From Anaerolineaceae bacterium (GTDB taxonomy: Bacteria > Chloroflexota > Anaerolineae > Anaerolineales > Anaerolineaceae): a DNA stretch of 8,963 bases. Every line of letters starts with the position of its first letter. Positions within the stretch are counted from its first letter, which is position 1. This document shows positions 1 through 5,883 of the stretch, piece after piece. Under the pieces are notes generated by a model that was given only the letters and a program-made list of their open reading frames with translations, made no database searches and had not been told where the DNA came from. Position numbers and translations under genes: made by a program. Location of the stretch: the NCBI GenBank assembly GCA_011620505.1, contig WOZA01000110.1:4582-13544 (forward strand), read 5' to 3'.

Positions 1-84
1 ATGGGAAAGGTGGCTCGTTTGATCTCCCGTGAGATAGCCTCCTAAGGTTGGAAAACGTTTTTTTTGACAATTCTCGGATGATTC
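1..84. other. left-edge non-coding stretch, no supported gene
   Basis: No gene can be supported here. A 14-residue open frame starts at the first base and stops at 45. It could be the tail of a rightward gene cut by the window edge, but a frame this short is expected by chance. A small hairpin (ATCTC, 4-nt loop, GAGAT at 22-35) and a run of eight T at 58-65 are visible. They are too far apart to form a normal intrinsic terminator. Together with the palindromic element at 85-234, this accounts for the first 265 bases. Confidence 0.4.
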
Positions 85-234
85 GTAGGGCAAGATTGGC
101 GTTCTTTTCGACAATCCGCCAATCTCAAGCTATTCGATGTCAAATAGATTCCCCTCAATCCTACTATACGGCGGATTGAGGACGGGTAAACATTTGCGAG
201 TGCAAAGGCCGCATCGTCCTCAATCTCACCCTAC
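85..234. repeat. 150-bp palindromic element with imperfect terminal inverted repeats
   Basis: The two ends are GTAGGG (85-90) and CCCTAC (229-234). Reading inward from each end, both arms fit GTAGGGYRAGATTGRSG, with 13 of 17 positions identical. Nested inside are further perfect inverted repeats: AGATTGGCG/CGCCAATCT (93-101 with 117-125), CAATCCGCC/GGCGGATTG (112-120 with 170-178), CCTCAATCC/GGATTGAGG (153-161 with 173-181) and GATTGAGGACG/CGTCCTCAATC (174-184 with 215-225). Several of these share bases, so alternative folds compete. No transposase frame lies inside and no clear target-site duplication flanks it. It may be a MITE-like or REP-like intergenic repeat, or a structured region downstream of the leftward EIIA gene. 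Copy number in the genome cannot be judged from one window. Confidence 0.6.
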
Positions 235-265
235 AAAAAAAAGATTTGGGTCAATAATAAAAAAA

Positions 266-676
266 TTACCCGCTCAGCGCGTTGAGATTAATGCGCTTGA
301 CCAAACCGGTTTCTTCGATAATTCCATCCAGGAATTCAGCGGTTGGACCGCCGGAGAACTCATCCCGGCTGGTTAGAAACTCCAGGAAGAAGGGGAGGCT
401 CACACCCGCAACGATATCCGCGCCGTTATCCCCTTCCGCCATCAACGAAGCGTTAAACGGGGATGCACCCCAGAGATCCACCATGTACACGTAAGGAAGA
501 CCTTTTTCGCGGTAACCTGCTGCCGCTGTCCGCATCTTCTCCACCAGATCATCCACATTGTCGCCGTCCACAAAGGGCAGCACGGTAATGTTTTCGGTCT
601 CCCCGGTAATCATTTCTGCTGCATCATACAAACCCTGGGCAAAACTTGCATGGGAACAAAGAATTACTCCGATCAT
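266..676 (-). CDS. PTS EIIA component, mannose/fructose (ManX-like) family
   Basis: A small cytoplasmic phosphocarrier of the mannose-type EIIA family. In this family EIIA takes phosphate from HPr on a conserved histidine and passes it to a EIIB partner, feeding sugar uptake or acting as a regulatory signal. The 136-residue protein is the length of a stand-alone EIIA domain. The start MIGVILCSHASFAQGL places the phosphorylated histidine at His9, and VDLWGASPFN (66-75) is the family's second signature, with Asp67 beside the active site. The start is fixed by a strong Shine-Dalgarno, AAGGAGAAGG (690-681), 4 nt before the ATG. The gene lies 81 bp downstream of upp on the same strand with no clear terminator between them, so co-transcription is likely. 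No EI, HPr, EIIB, EIIC or EIID gene is in the window, so its partner and substrate are unknown. T-runs follow the stop (265-259 and 242-235), but no strong stem precedes them. Confidence 0.9.
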   Translation of the reverse strand: MIGVILCSHASFAQGLYDAAEMITGETENITVLPFVDGDNVDDLVEKMRTAAAGYREKGLPYVYMVDLWGASPFNASLMAEGDNGADIVAGVSLPFFLEFLTSRDEFSGGPTAEFLDGIIEETGLVKRINLNALSG

Positions 677-757
677 TTAACCTTCTCCTTTTCCAAGTTA
701 TCTACAAACCAACACCCTGCACATCCTGGTGTCGGGATATTTCCAACATGCTTGATT

Positions 758-1381
758 TTAAGTGCCAAATTGCCTGTCGCCGGCATCGCCAAGACCAGGC
801 AGGATATAGCCGTGCTCATTCAGACGCTCATCGATCGCTGCCAGGTGGATTGGAACATCCGGATGGGCTGCATGCAGCCGCGCGATTCCCTCTGGCGCTC
901 CAATTAAGCCAACGAACTTGATCTTGGTAACGCCCCATTGTTTGAGGATGTCCACTGCCGCCACTGCCGAGCCGCCCGTTGCCAGCATTGGATCCAGCAC
1001 CAGGCAGACGCCCACAGTCGGTTGAACCGGCAGGCGGTTGTAATACGCCACCGGTTTGAGCGTCTTCTCATCGCGGTATAAACCAATATGCCACACCTCC
1101 GCGCCAGGCATCAAACCCCAGACCCCTTCCACCATTCCAAGCCCTGACCGCAAAATCGGCACCAATCCAATCCGCTCCAGCAATTTCACGCCGGTAGTCT
1201 CCATCATCGGCGTCTGCACAGTCACTGACCTCACTGCGAGATCCGCCGTAGCTTCATAAATCAGCATCGCTGAAATTTCACGCACCAATTCGCGGAATTT
1301 CTTCGGTTCAGTACTGACATCTCTCAGGAGGGTCAGTTTTGCGGCAATCAATGGATGGGTAGAGGCAAAGACATTATCCAT
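758..1381 (-). CDS. upp: uracil phosphoribosyltransferase
   Basis: Converts uracil and PRPP to UMP and pyrophosphate in pyrimidine salvage; cytoplasmic. The 207-residue length matches the usual bacterial enzyme of about 208. Visible signatures are PILRSGLGM (75-83), GLYRDEKTLKPVAYYNRLP (100-118), the PRPP-binding loop VLDPMLATGGSA (128-139) and the uracil-site tail GYILPGLGDAGDRQFGT (191-207), all close to consensus. The frame stays open to an ATG at 1426. I chose the ATG at 1381 because GGAGAA lies 6 nt before it and MDNVFASTHPLIAAKL is the normal N terminus for this family; the upstream extension resembles nothing. It is first in a leftward pair with the EIIA gene and diverges from the NYN-domain gene. 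A -10-like TACAAT (1468-1463) lies upstream but has no convincing -35 partner, so the promoter is not assigned. Confidence 0.97.
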   Translation of the reverse strand: MDNVFASTHPLIAAKLTLLRDVSTEPKKFRELVREISAMLIYEATADLAVRSVTVQTPMMETTGVKLLERIGLVPILRSGLGMVEGVWGLMPGAEVWHIGLYRDEKTLKPVAYYNRLPVQPTVGVCLVLDPMLATGGSAVAAVDILKQWGVTKIKFVGLIGAPEGIARLHAAHPDVPIHLAAIDERLNEHGYILPGLGDAGDRQFGT

Positions 1382-1574
1382 ATGGCGTTCTCCAAATTGA
1401 ATTTGCCCTGAGCAGCAAAGTCGCACATAAAGCTTTTGCAGGAATGTTCAGAAGCTGAAACAATTGTACTCGAGCAAGGGCGCAAAAGACGGTTGAAAAT
1501 TCCGTGAGATGGATTGTTTATGCCGGAAGTTCATTCCCCGTGCGCTAGCTAAGGAAGGTACTCTGCTCAGATGT

Positions 1575-1606
1575 TTGTCACCGTAAACAGGCTGTGGGTT
1601 TACAAT
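1575..1606 (+). promoter_or_regulatory. candidate promoter for a leaderless NYN-domain mRNA
   Basis: TACAAT at 1601-1606 is one mismatch from the -10 consensus and ends 6 nt before the ATG at 1613. Transcription would therefore start at or next to the start codon. TTGTCA (1575-1580) is a good -35 match, but the spacer is 20 bp, longer than the ideal 17. No purine-rich Shine-Dalgarno lies before the ATG. The arrangement fits a leaderless transcript, but the long spacer keeps confidence moderate. Confidence 0.4.
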
Positions 1607-1612
1607 TGTGGC

Positions 1613-2107
1613 ATGCAATACATCATCGACGGACACAATCTCATCCCTCACGTGCGTGGGCTCAGCCTGCGGGATCTCGACGATGAACAAGCCCTGATTG
1701 AGGTGCTCACCCCTTTTCTGCGCGCCACCTCATCCCGCGCAATGGTATTTTTTGACCGGGCTGCGCCGGGGCATGAAGGCAAGCGCAACTTCGGCCTGGT
1801 CCAGGCGGTTTTTGTACCCGCGTCTCAAAGCGCTGATGCTGCAATCGAAAACCACATCCACAAACTTGGAGCTTCCGCGCGCAACCAAACCCTGGTCAGT
1901 TCTGACCACCGTGTTCAGGCAGCCGGACGGTCGCATTATATGACCATCCTGACCAGCGCGGAGTTTGCACAAAAGATCCAGGCACAGGCTGAGACACCTA
2001 CCAACCAAACGGATATTGAGCCACAGTTAACCCCCGAAGAGATTGCCCGCTGGGAGGAGCTTTTTACCCAATACGGCAGCCAACCTCCCGACGGTCTCAA
2101 TCCATAA
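1613..2107 (+). CDS. YacP-like NYN-domain (PIN-fold) protein, putative ribonuclease
   Basis: Belongs to the YacP/Rae1-type NYN family, PIN-like metal-dependent ribonucleases. Bacillus Rae1 cleaves mRNA on the ribosome, but the target here is unknown. The acidic residues expected to bind metal are visible in order: Asp6 in IIDGHNLI, Asp48 in MVFFD, Asp75 in SADAAIE and Asp98 in LVSSDHRV. A short tail after about residue 125 is rich in Gln, Thr, Glu and Pro and ends in a likely helix (PEEIARWEELF). The 164 residues match a single-domain member. An ATG 14 codons upstream (1571) is in frame, but family members begin with a DGHN strand like the one starting at 1613, so I chose that start. There is no Shine-Dalgarno. 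A 107-bp gap and a separate promoter separate it from the next gene, so it is probably its own transcription unit. Confidence 0.85.
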   Translation: MQYIIDGHNLIPHVRGLSLRDLDDEQALIEVLTPFLRATSSRAMVFFDRAAPGHEGKRNFGLVQAVFVPASQSADAAIENHIHKLGASARNQTLVSSDHRVQAAGRSHYMTILTSAEFAQKIQAQAETPTNQTDIEPQLTPEEIARWEELFTQYGSQPPDGLNP

Positions 2108-2159
2108 TCATTTTAACTGACGTTAACCTAAGGAACATTGCTTGCTAATGCCGGGTTCA

Positions 2160-2188
2160 TTGCGAGGGTTATTAGATCAGATTATAAT
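2160..2188 (+). promoter_or_regulatory. sigma70-like promoter of the deacetylase-CapA-MerR operon
   Basis: TTGCGA (2160-2165) and a perfect TATAAT (2183-2188) are separated by the ideal 17 bp. Predicted initiation is near 2195, giving a leader of about 20 nt. The ribosome-binding site would be AAAAGG (2202-2207), 7 nt before the ATG at 2215. The -10 sits inside a 10-bp palindrome, GATTATAATC (2180-2189), and overlaps the first unit of a direct-repeat array. It is the best-formed promoter in the window and the only clear one for the three-gene operon. Confidence 0.7.
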
Positions 2189-2218
2189 CAAAACGTTATA
2201 CAAAAGGTATTCAAATGA
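2184..2218 (+). promoter_or_regulatory. candidate operator: three direct repeats TAWWCAAA
   Basis: Three units share TAWWCAAA: TAATCAAA (2185-2192), TATACAAA (2197-2204) and TATTCAAA (2208-2215). Their shared C lies at 2189, 2201 and 2212, so spacing is 12 then 11 bp, about one helical turn. A weaker fourth TCA occurs 11 bp further upstream (C at 2178). The array covers the -10 box, predicted start site, ribosome-binding site and start codon, where a bound protein would block transcription. The operon's third gene encodes a CarH-like MerR protein, and CarH of Thermus binds three direct repeats of about 11 bp with a T..(A)CA core (recalled from the literature). Autoregulation is inferred. AT-richness makes chance resemblance possible. 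Confidence 0.45.
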
Positions 2219-3084
2219 CCAATGACATTCACGGAAAACGTATCCTCTCAGTCCTCGCTCACCCTGACGATGAAGCCTTCGGCATGGGTGGCACGCTGGC
2301 GCTATATGCCCTGCAAGGTGCTGAAGTCTACTTAGCCTGTGCCACGCTTGGCGAAGCTGGCGATATTCCCCCTGACTTCCTTCAAAATGACTTAAGTTCT
2401 GGTGCTCTACGCGAAAGCGAGCTGGATTGCTCAGCGGACGCCCTGGGGCTCAAACAGGTCTTCAAGTTGGGTTTCCGCGACTCAGGGATGGAAGGCTCTC
2501 CTGACAACCAGCACCCGGAAGCTTTGGTTGCCCGCCCAATGGATGAGGTTGTGGAGCGGATTGCCGACGTGATGCGCCAGGTGCGCCCGCAAGTCGTGCT
2601 CACATTCGACCCCGTGGGAGGATACTACCACCCGGATCACATCCGCGTTCACCAGGCCACGGTACTCGCTTTTAACCGCGTCCGCCAGGAACTCAGCGCG
2701 TCTGACCCGCAGGCTCTCGCCCGTCTTTATTATCACACCATGCCAAAATCGAGCGCCAAATTTGCAGTTTTCTGGACGCGCCTCCAGGGAAAAGATCCTC
2801 GGAAGCTTGGTCGCAATGGGGATATCGACCTACTCCAAATCGCTTCAGTGTCGTTTCCGGTGCATGTCAAAGTCAATTATCGCCCGGTTCTGAAGCAGCG
2901 CGAGCAGGCAGCCGCCTGCCATGCCAGCCAGGGCGGCGGGCAGAAACCCTCTGGGTTGAGTGCCTGGCTCATGAGACTCTTCAGCAGACCAGTCGATCGC
3001 TTTATGCAGGGCTTCCCTGAACCAAAGCCGCACCAACGCATGAAAAATGACCTCTTTTGGGGGATTGATGATGAACTCACATAG
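2215..3084 (+). CDS. PIG-L/LmbE family zinc-dependent N-deacetylase
   Basis: A zinc deacetylase of the family that includes MshB (mycothiol), BshB (bacillithiol) and PIG-L (GlcNAc-phosphatidylinositol). These remove acetyl from an N-acetylglucosamine-type sugar. Near the N terminus, AHPDDE (15-20) supplies the zinc ligands His16 and Asp19 and the catalytic-base position Asp18. HPDH (139-142) supplies the third zinc ligand, His142. The fold's opening strand (RILSVLAHPDDEAFGMGGTL, 9-28) and the TLGEAGD segment (44-50) are typical. No signal peptide or membrane segment is seen, so it is probably cytoplasmic. The 289 residues include about 100 beyond the HPDH motif, as in longer family members, and this part may shape substrate choice. 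It heads the operon and overlaps the CapA-like gene by 14 bp, implying translational coupling. The substrate cannot be read from sequence; an envelope sugar or a thiol precursor are both possible. Confidence 0.92.
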   Translation: MTNDIHGKRILSVLAHPDDEAFGMGGTLALYALQGAEVYLACATLGEAGDIPPDFLQNDLSSGALRESELDCSADALGLKQVFKLGFRDSGMEGSPDNQHPEALVARPMDEVVERIADVMRQVRPQVVLTFDPVGGYYHPDHIRVHQATVLAFNRVRQELSASDPQALARLYYHTMPKSSAKFAVFWTRLQGKDPRKLGRNGDIDLLQIASVSFPVHVKVNYRPVLKQREQAAACHASQGGGQKPSGLSAWLMRLFSRPVDRFMQGFPEPKPHQRMKNDLFWGIDDELT

Positions 3085-4825
3085 TTCTGAGTTTAAGCCT
3101 TTCCAGCTGGTCATTTTCATTGTGCTGATCAGTCTATTGCTGGGAGCCTGCCAGCTGCAACCAGTGCAGGTATCTTCTTCTAACAATTCCCAACAGACCT
3201 CCACCGCGCTGCCTGCGACGCCAGTTCCAGCTACATCTGCCCCAACACTGGTGCCTAGCCCGACTGCGACCTCGGTGCCGCTAACTCTCTGGCTCGATCC
3301 CATCCTGCCTGCCGATTTTCTGGAAAAAATCACCCCCCCTGACGGGATCATCACCACCAGCACCAAGACCGAAGCGAACCTCTTTCTTACGGCCGGTGAC
3401 CCCCCGAGAAATAACACATTGTTGGGGGAAACATGGCAAAGTTATGCCCTCGTTGCGCCATTCTTCACCGTGCAGGATGATCTCACACTGGCGGATTTGC
3501 GTTCCCTTGCCCGCGGCTACCAACCCGAAGACTTCCCATTGACGATCGATACGCTACTACTGCGAGACCAGGACAACCCTATCGTTTTGCACATGTTCAA
3601 TATGTCTGCCAGCGCGATCCCCCCAAAAAGCAAGATAGAGCCTGTCAGCGACGCATTCTTCAGGCCTGAAATGGAGCCCCAGGAGGGCGCCTGGGCGATT
3701 TTGCCCTTTGAACTGCTCTCACCACAGTGGAAAGTCATTTCCATCGATGGCAAGAGCCCGCTCGATGATAATTTCTCCCCCGAATCTACCCCACTGACCC
3801 AGCGGATCACTCTTAGCACGCAGCTTGCGGATCTCGTTCTCACAGAAGATCAGCTTAAGGCGCTTTTGCCCGCGCCAAACCGCGACGAGACTCACCTCAC
3901 GAGCCTGATCATGACCGGCGTCACCGCCATGGCGCGCGATACTGCTTATGTCATGTCCACCGAAGGTGTGCTCTTCCCGGGGACGGAAATTCGTGAGTTC
4001 ATGCGCGCTGCTGACCTGACTCACATCAGCAACGAGGTCTCGTTTTATGAAGACTGCCCTTCCCCGAACCCCGATTACACCGGCTACGTTTTCTGCAGCG
4101 ACCCCGCCTATATTGATCTGCTTGCGGACCTTGGGGCGGACATTATTGAGCTCACTGGCAACCATAATAACGATGTGCGCGCACTGTATCGAGTGGATTC
4201 AGTGCCATTCACTCTCGACCTTTACCGCAAAAATGGCATGCAGTGGTATGCCGGCGGGGTCAATATCGCCGATGCGAAGAAACCCCTGCTGATCGAAAAT
4301 AAAGGCAACAAGCTGGCATTTATCGGCTGCAATTCTTATGGACCGCTGATGGCATGGGCAACGGAAGACTCCAGCGGAGCTGCGCCCTGCGAAGATTTCG
4401 GCTGGATCTCTGACGAAGTGACCCGCCTGCGCAGCCAGGGATACCTGCCAATTGTGACCTTCCAATACCAGGAGGATTACCTGGTGACAGCGCAATCTTC
4501 AGCTATTCGTAATTTTCGCAAAGTAGCCGACGCAGGCGCGGTAATCGTCAATGGCAGTCAAAGCCATGTTGGCAAGGCAATGGAATTCTGGAACCATAGT
4601 TTTATTCATTATGGCCTGGGAAATCTCTTTTTCGATCAACCCGGGTACTACATCACCTATGATGGCTTTATTCAGAAGCATTTCTTCTACCAGGGGCGTC
4701 ACATTTCCACCCAACTCCTTACCATCACGCTCGAAGAAACTGCCAAACCCCGTTTGATGACCCCCGAAGAACGCCAGAAGTTCCTCGACGATATCTTTGA
4801 GGCATCCAGATTGCTGAAGGAGTAG
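3071..4825 (+). CDS. CapA-family (PGA_cap) lipoprotein with binding-protein-like N-terminal domain
   Basis: An exported lipoprotein of 584 residues. A membrane helix (about 11-24) ends in lipobox LGAC with Cys27 as the lipidated residue. A Ser/Thr/Pro-rich linker (28-70) follows, typical of surface tethers. Residues about 71-245 resemble half of a phosphate-binding-protein-like domain (WAILPFE at 208-214, then WKVISIDGKSPL). Residues about 275-560 are a CapA/PGA_cap domain, a calcineurin-like metallophosphatase relative linked to poly-gamma-glutamate capsules. Recognisable motifs are NE (321-322), GNHNND (363-368), GSQSHV (495-500) and HYGLGNLFF (513-521). Several expected metal-site residues differ: Val284 for Asp in the first motif, Gln465 where HWG normally has His, and Gln497 for His. 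The in-frame ATGs at 3047, 3068 and 3071 all lie inside the upstream gene. I chose 3071 because GGGGGA (3059-3064) precedes it by 6 nt; 3068 is nearly equal. Enzymatic activity is uncertain. Confidence 0.87.
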   Translation: MNSHSSEFKPFQLVIFIVLISLLLGACQLQPVQVSSSNNSQQTSTALPATPVPATSAPTLVPSPTATSVPLTLWLDPILPADFLEKITPPDGIITTSTKTEANLFLTAGDPPRNNTLLGETWQSYALVAPFFTVQDDLTLADLRSLARGYQPEDFPLTIDTLLLRDQDNPIVLHMFNMSASAIPPKSKIEPVSDAFFRPEMEPQEGAWAILPFELLSPQWKVISIDGKSPLDDNFSPESTPLTQRITLSTQLADLVLTEDQLKALLPAPNRDETHLTSLIMTGVTAMARDTAYVMSTEGVLFPGTEIREFMRAADLTHISNEVSFYEDCPSPNPDYTGYVFCSDPAYIDLLADLGADIIELTGNHNNDVRALYRVDSVPFTLDLYRKNGMQWYAGGVNIADAKKPLLIENKGNKLAFIGCNSYGPLMAWATEDSSGAAPCEDFGWISDEVTRLRSQGYLPIVTFQYQEDYLVTAQSSAIRNFRKVADAGAVIVNGSQSHVGKAMEFWNHSFIHYGLGNLFFDQPGYYITYDGFIQKHFFYQGRHISTQLLTITLEETAKPRLMTPEERQKFLDDIFEASRLLKE

Positions 4826-4828
4826 CGC

Positions 4829-5785
4829 ATGACTACCATCGACAGTTTTCCAACCGAACCGACTTTTACCATCAAGGCGGTGCAAAACCGCACAGGCATC
4901 AAACCTGTGACCCTGCGCGCCTGGGAGCGGCGCTATGACCTGCTGCAACCAACCCGCATGCCCAATGGCTACCGCCTCTATTCGGAACGCGACGTTCAGC
5001 TACTCCAGTGGGTCCAACGCCGCCTGGATTCTGGCGTGAGCATCAGCCAGGTGGTGCTTCAATTCAAGCAGGAACGCGAGAAGGGCAACTGGCCTGAGAG
5101 CGTGCAGACCATCGTAGCGGAAACACCACGCCGAAAGCCTCCGCGTCCCGCGCGTGACTTTGCTGAAATCCTCTTTGGCGCGCTGATTGCCCATAATGAA
5201 GACCGTGCAAACGCTATATTGGATGAATGTCAGACATATTTCAGCCTTTTGACCATCTTCGAGGAGATCATCACTCCAAGTCTCGAACTTCTCAATGAAG
5301 CCTGGTATCGCGGCGAAATTCTGATTGCTACCGAACATTTGGCGCTCGGGTATCTCAACAGCAAGCTCCAGGAGATTATGCATAACCTGCCGGTGGTCAA
5401 AGAAGGGGCGTTGATCCTGGTGGGCTGCGGTCCGGAGGAGATGCGCGAATTGAATGCCCTCATGCTGGCAATTTTATTGCGCCAGGCTGGGTTATTCGTG
5501 GAATATCTGGGGCCCGATCTCCCGGTTGAGGATTTGCTGGATTACTCCACTTACGCAAAACCCAAGCTGATTTGCCTGACAGTCAACCAGGAGCCAACTG
5601 CCTATTTACTGCGTGGATTCGCCGAAAAACTGGCAAATTTACGGGGAAAACCGAAACTGGCGTATGGAGGAAGGTACCTGGACGAGAACCCGGAAGCCCG
5701 CAAAGAACTCGGCGGAATCTACCTGGGTCCGACCCTCAGCGAAGCAGTCGCCAAAGTCAAGCACATTTTGACCTTTGGGGATTAA
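4829..5785 (+). CDS. MerR-family regulator with B12-binding-type C-terminal module (CarH/LitR-like)
   Basis: A 318-residue DNA-binding regulator. Residues about 13-80 form the MerR winged helix-turn-helix (TGIKPVTLRAWERRY, then PNGYRLYSERDV). A basic Pro-rich linker (100-109) leads to a four-helix cap domain (about 110-190) and a Rossmann-like cobalamin-binding fold (about 193-315, with YLGPDLP at 226-232 and YGGRYL at 279-284). CarH proteins bind adenosylcobalamin, repress as tetramers and release DNA in light. The Wx9EH motif is intact (Trp159, Glu169, His170). The ExH motif that ligates cobalt reads Glu204-Met-Arg206, so the axial His is Arg. Tyr160 replaces the His that CarH uses after photolysis. 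It may bind cobalamin base-off without His, another ligand, or none. AAGGAG (4817-4822) lies 6 nt before the ATG, and the start is 3 bp after the CapA stop, so it is the operon's last gene and probably its regulator. Confidence 0.93.
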   Translation: MTTIDSFPTEPTFTIKAVQNRTGIKPVTLRAWERRYDLLQPTRMPNGYRLYSERDVQLLQWVQRRLDSGVSISQVVLQFKQEREKGNWPESVQTIVAETPRRKPPRPARDFAEILFGALIAHNEDRANAILDECQTYFSLLTIFEEIITPSLELLNEAWYRGEILIATEHLALGYLNSKLQEIMHNLPVVKEGALILVGCGPEEMRELNALMLAILLRQAGLFVEYLGPDLPVEDLLDYSTYAKPKLICLTVNQEPTAYLLRGFAEKLANLRGKPKLAYGGRYLDENPEARKELGGIYLGPTLSEAVAKVKHILTFGD

Positions 5786-5883
5786 AGAACAGCGCCTTTT
5801 AGCCGTTAGCCAAATCTGTTCGCGCGTGAATCTTGGATCGCGTTTGCCAATCCGTCAGTTTTTGCCAACCTTCTGCGAGATTT

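Noticed and set aside
1..45. Open frame ending in TAA at 45, possible tail of a rightward gene.
   Set aside because: Only 14 residues, no recognisable motif, and open frames this short are expected by chance.
235..268. Intrinsic terminator after the EIIA gene (two T-runs on the minus strand).
   Set aside because: Only a 3-bp stem can be drawn before the first T-run and none before the second.
1382..1426. A 15-residue N-terminal extension of upp from the ATG at 1426.
   Set aside because: The extension does not resemble the family; the ATG at 1381 has a Shine-Dalgarno and gives the standard length and N terminus.
1463..1468. TACAAT on the minus strand as the upp -10 box.
   Set aside because: No acceptable -35 hexamer at 16 to 18 bp, so a promoter cannot be assigned.
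2845..3417. Long minus-strand open frame of 190 codons across the deacetylase/CapA junction.
   Set aside because: It lies opposite two well-supported genes, has no recognisable domain and is low-complexity where it mirrors the Ser/Thr/Pro linker.
5786..5883. Bidirectional terminator between the convergent MerR and glyQS genes.
   Set aside because: Short direct repeats (TTAGCC, TTTGCCAA) are present but no GC-rich stem followed by a T-run on either strand.
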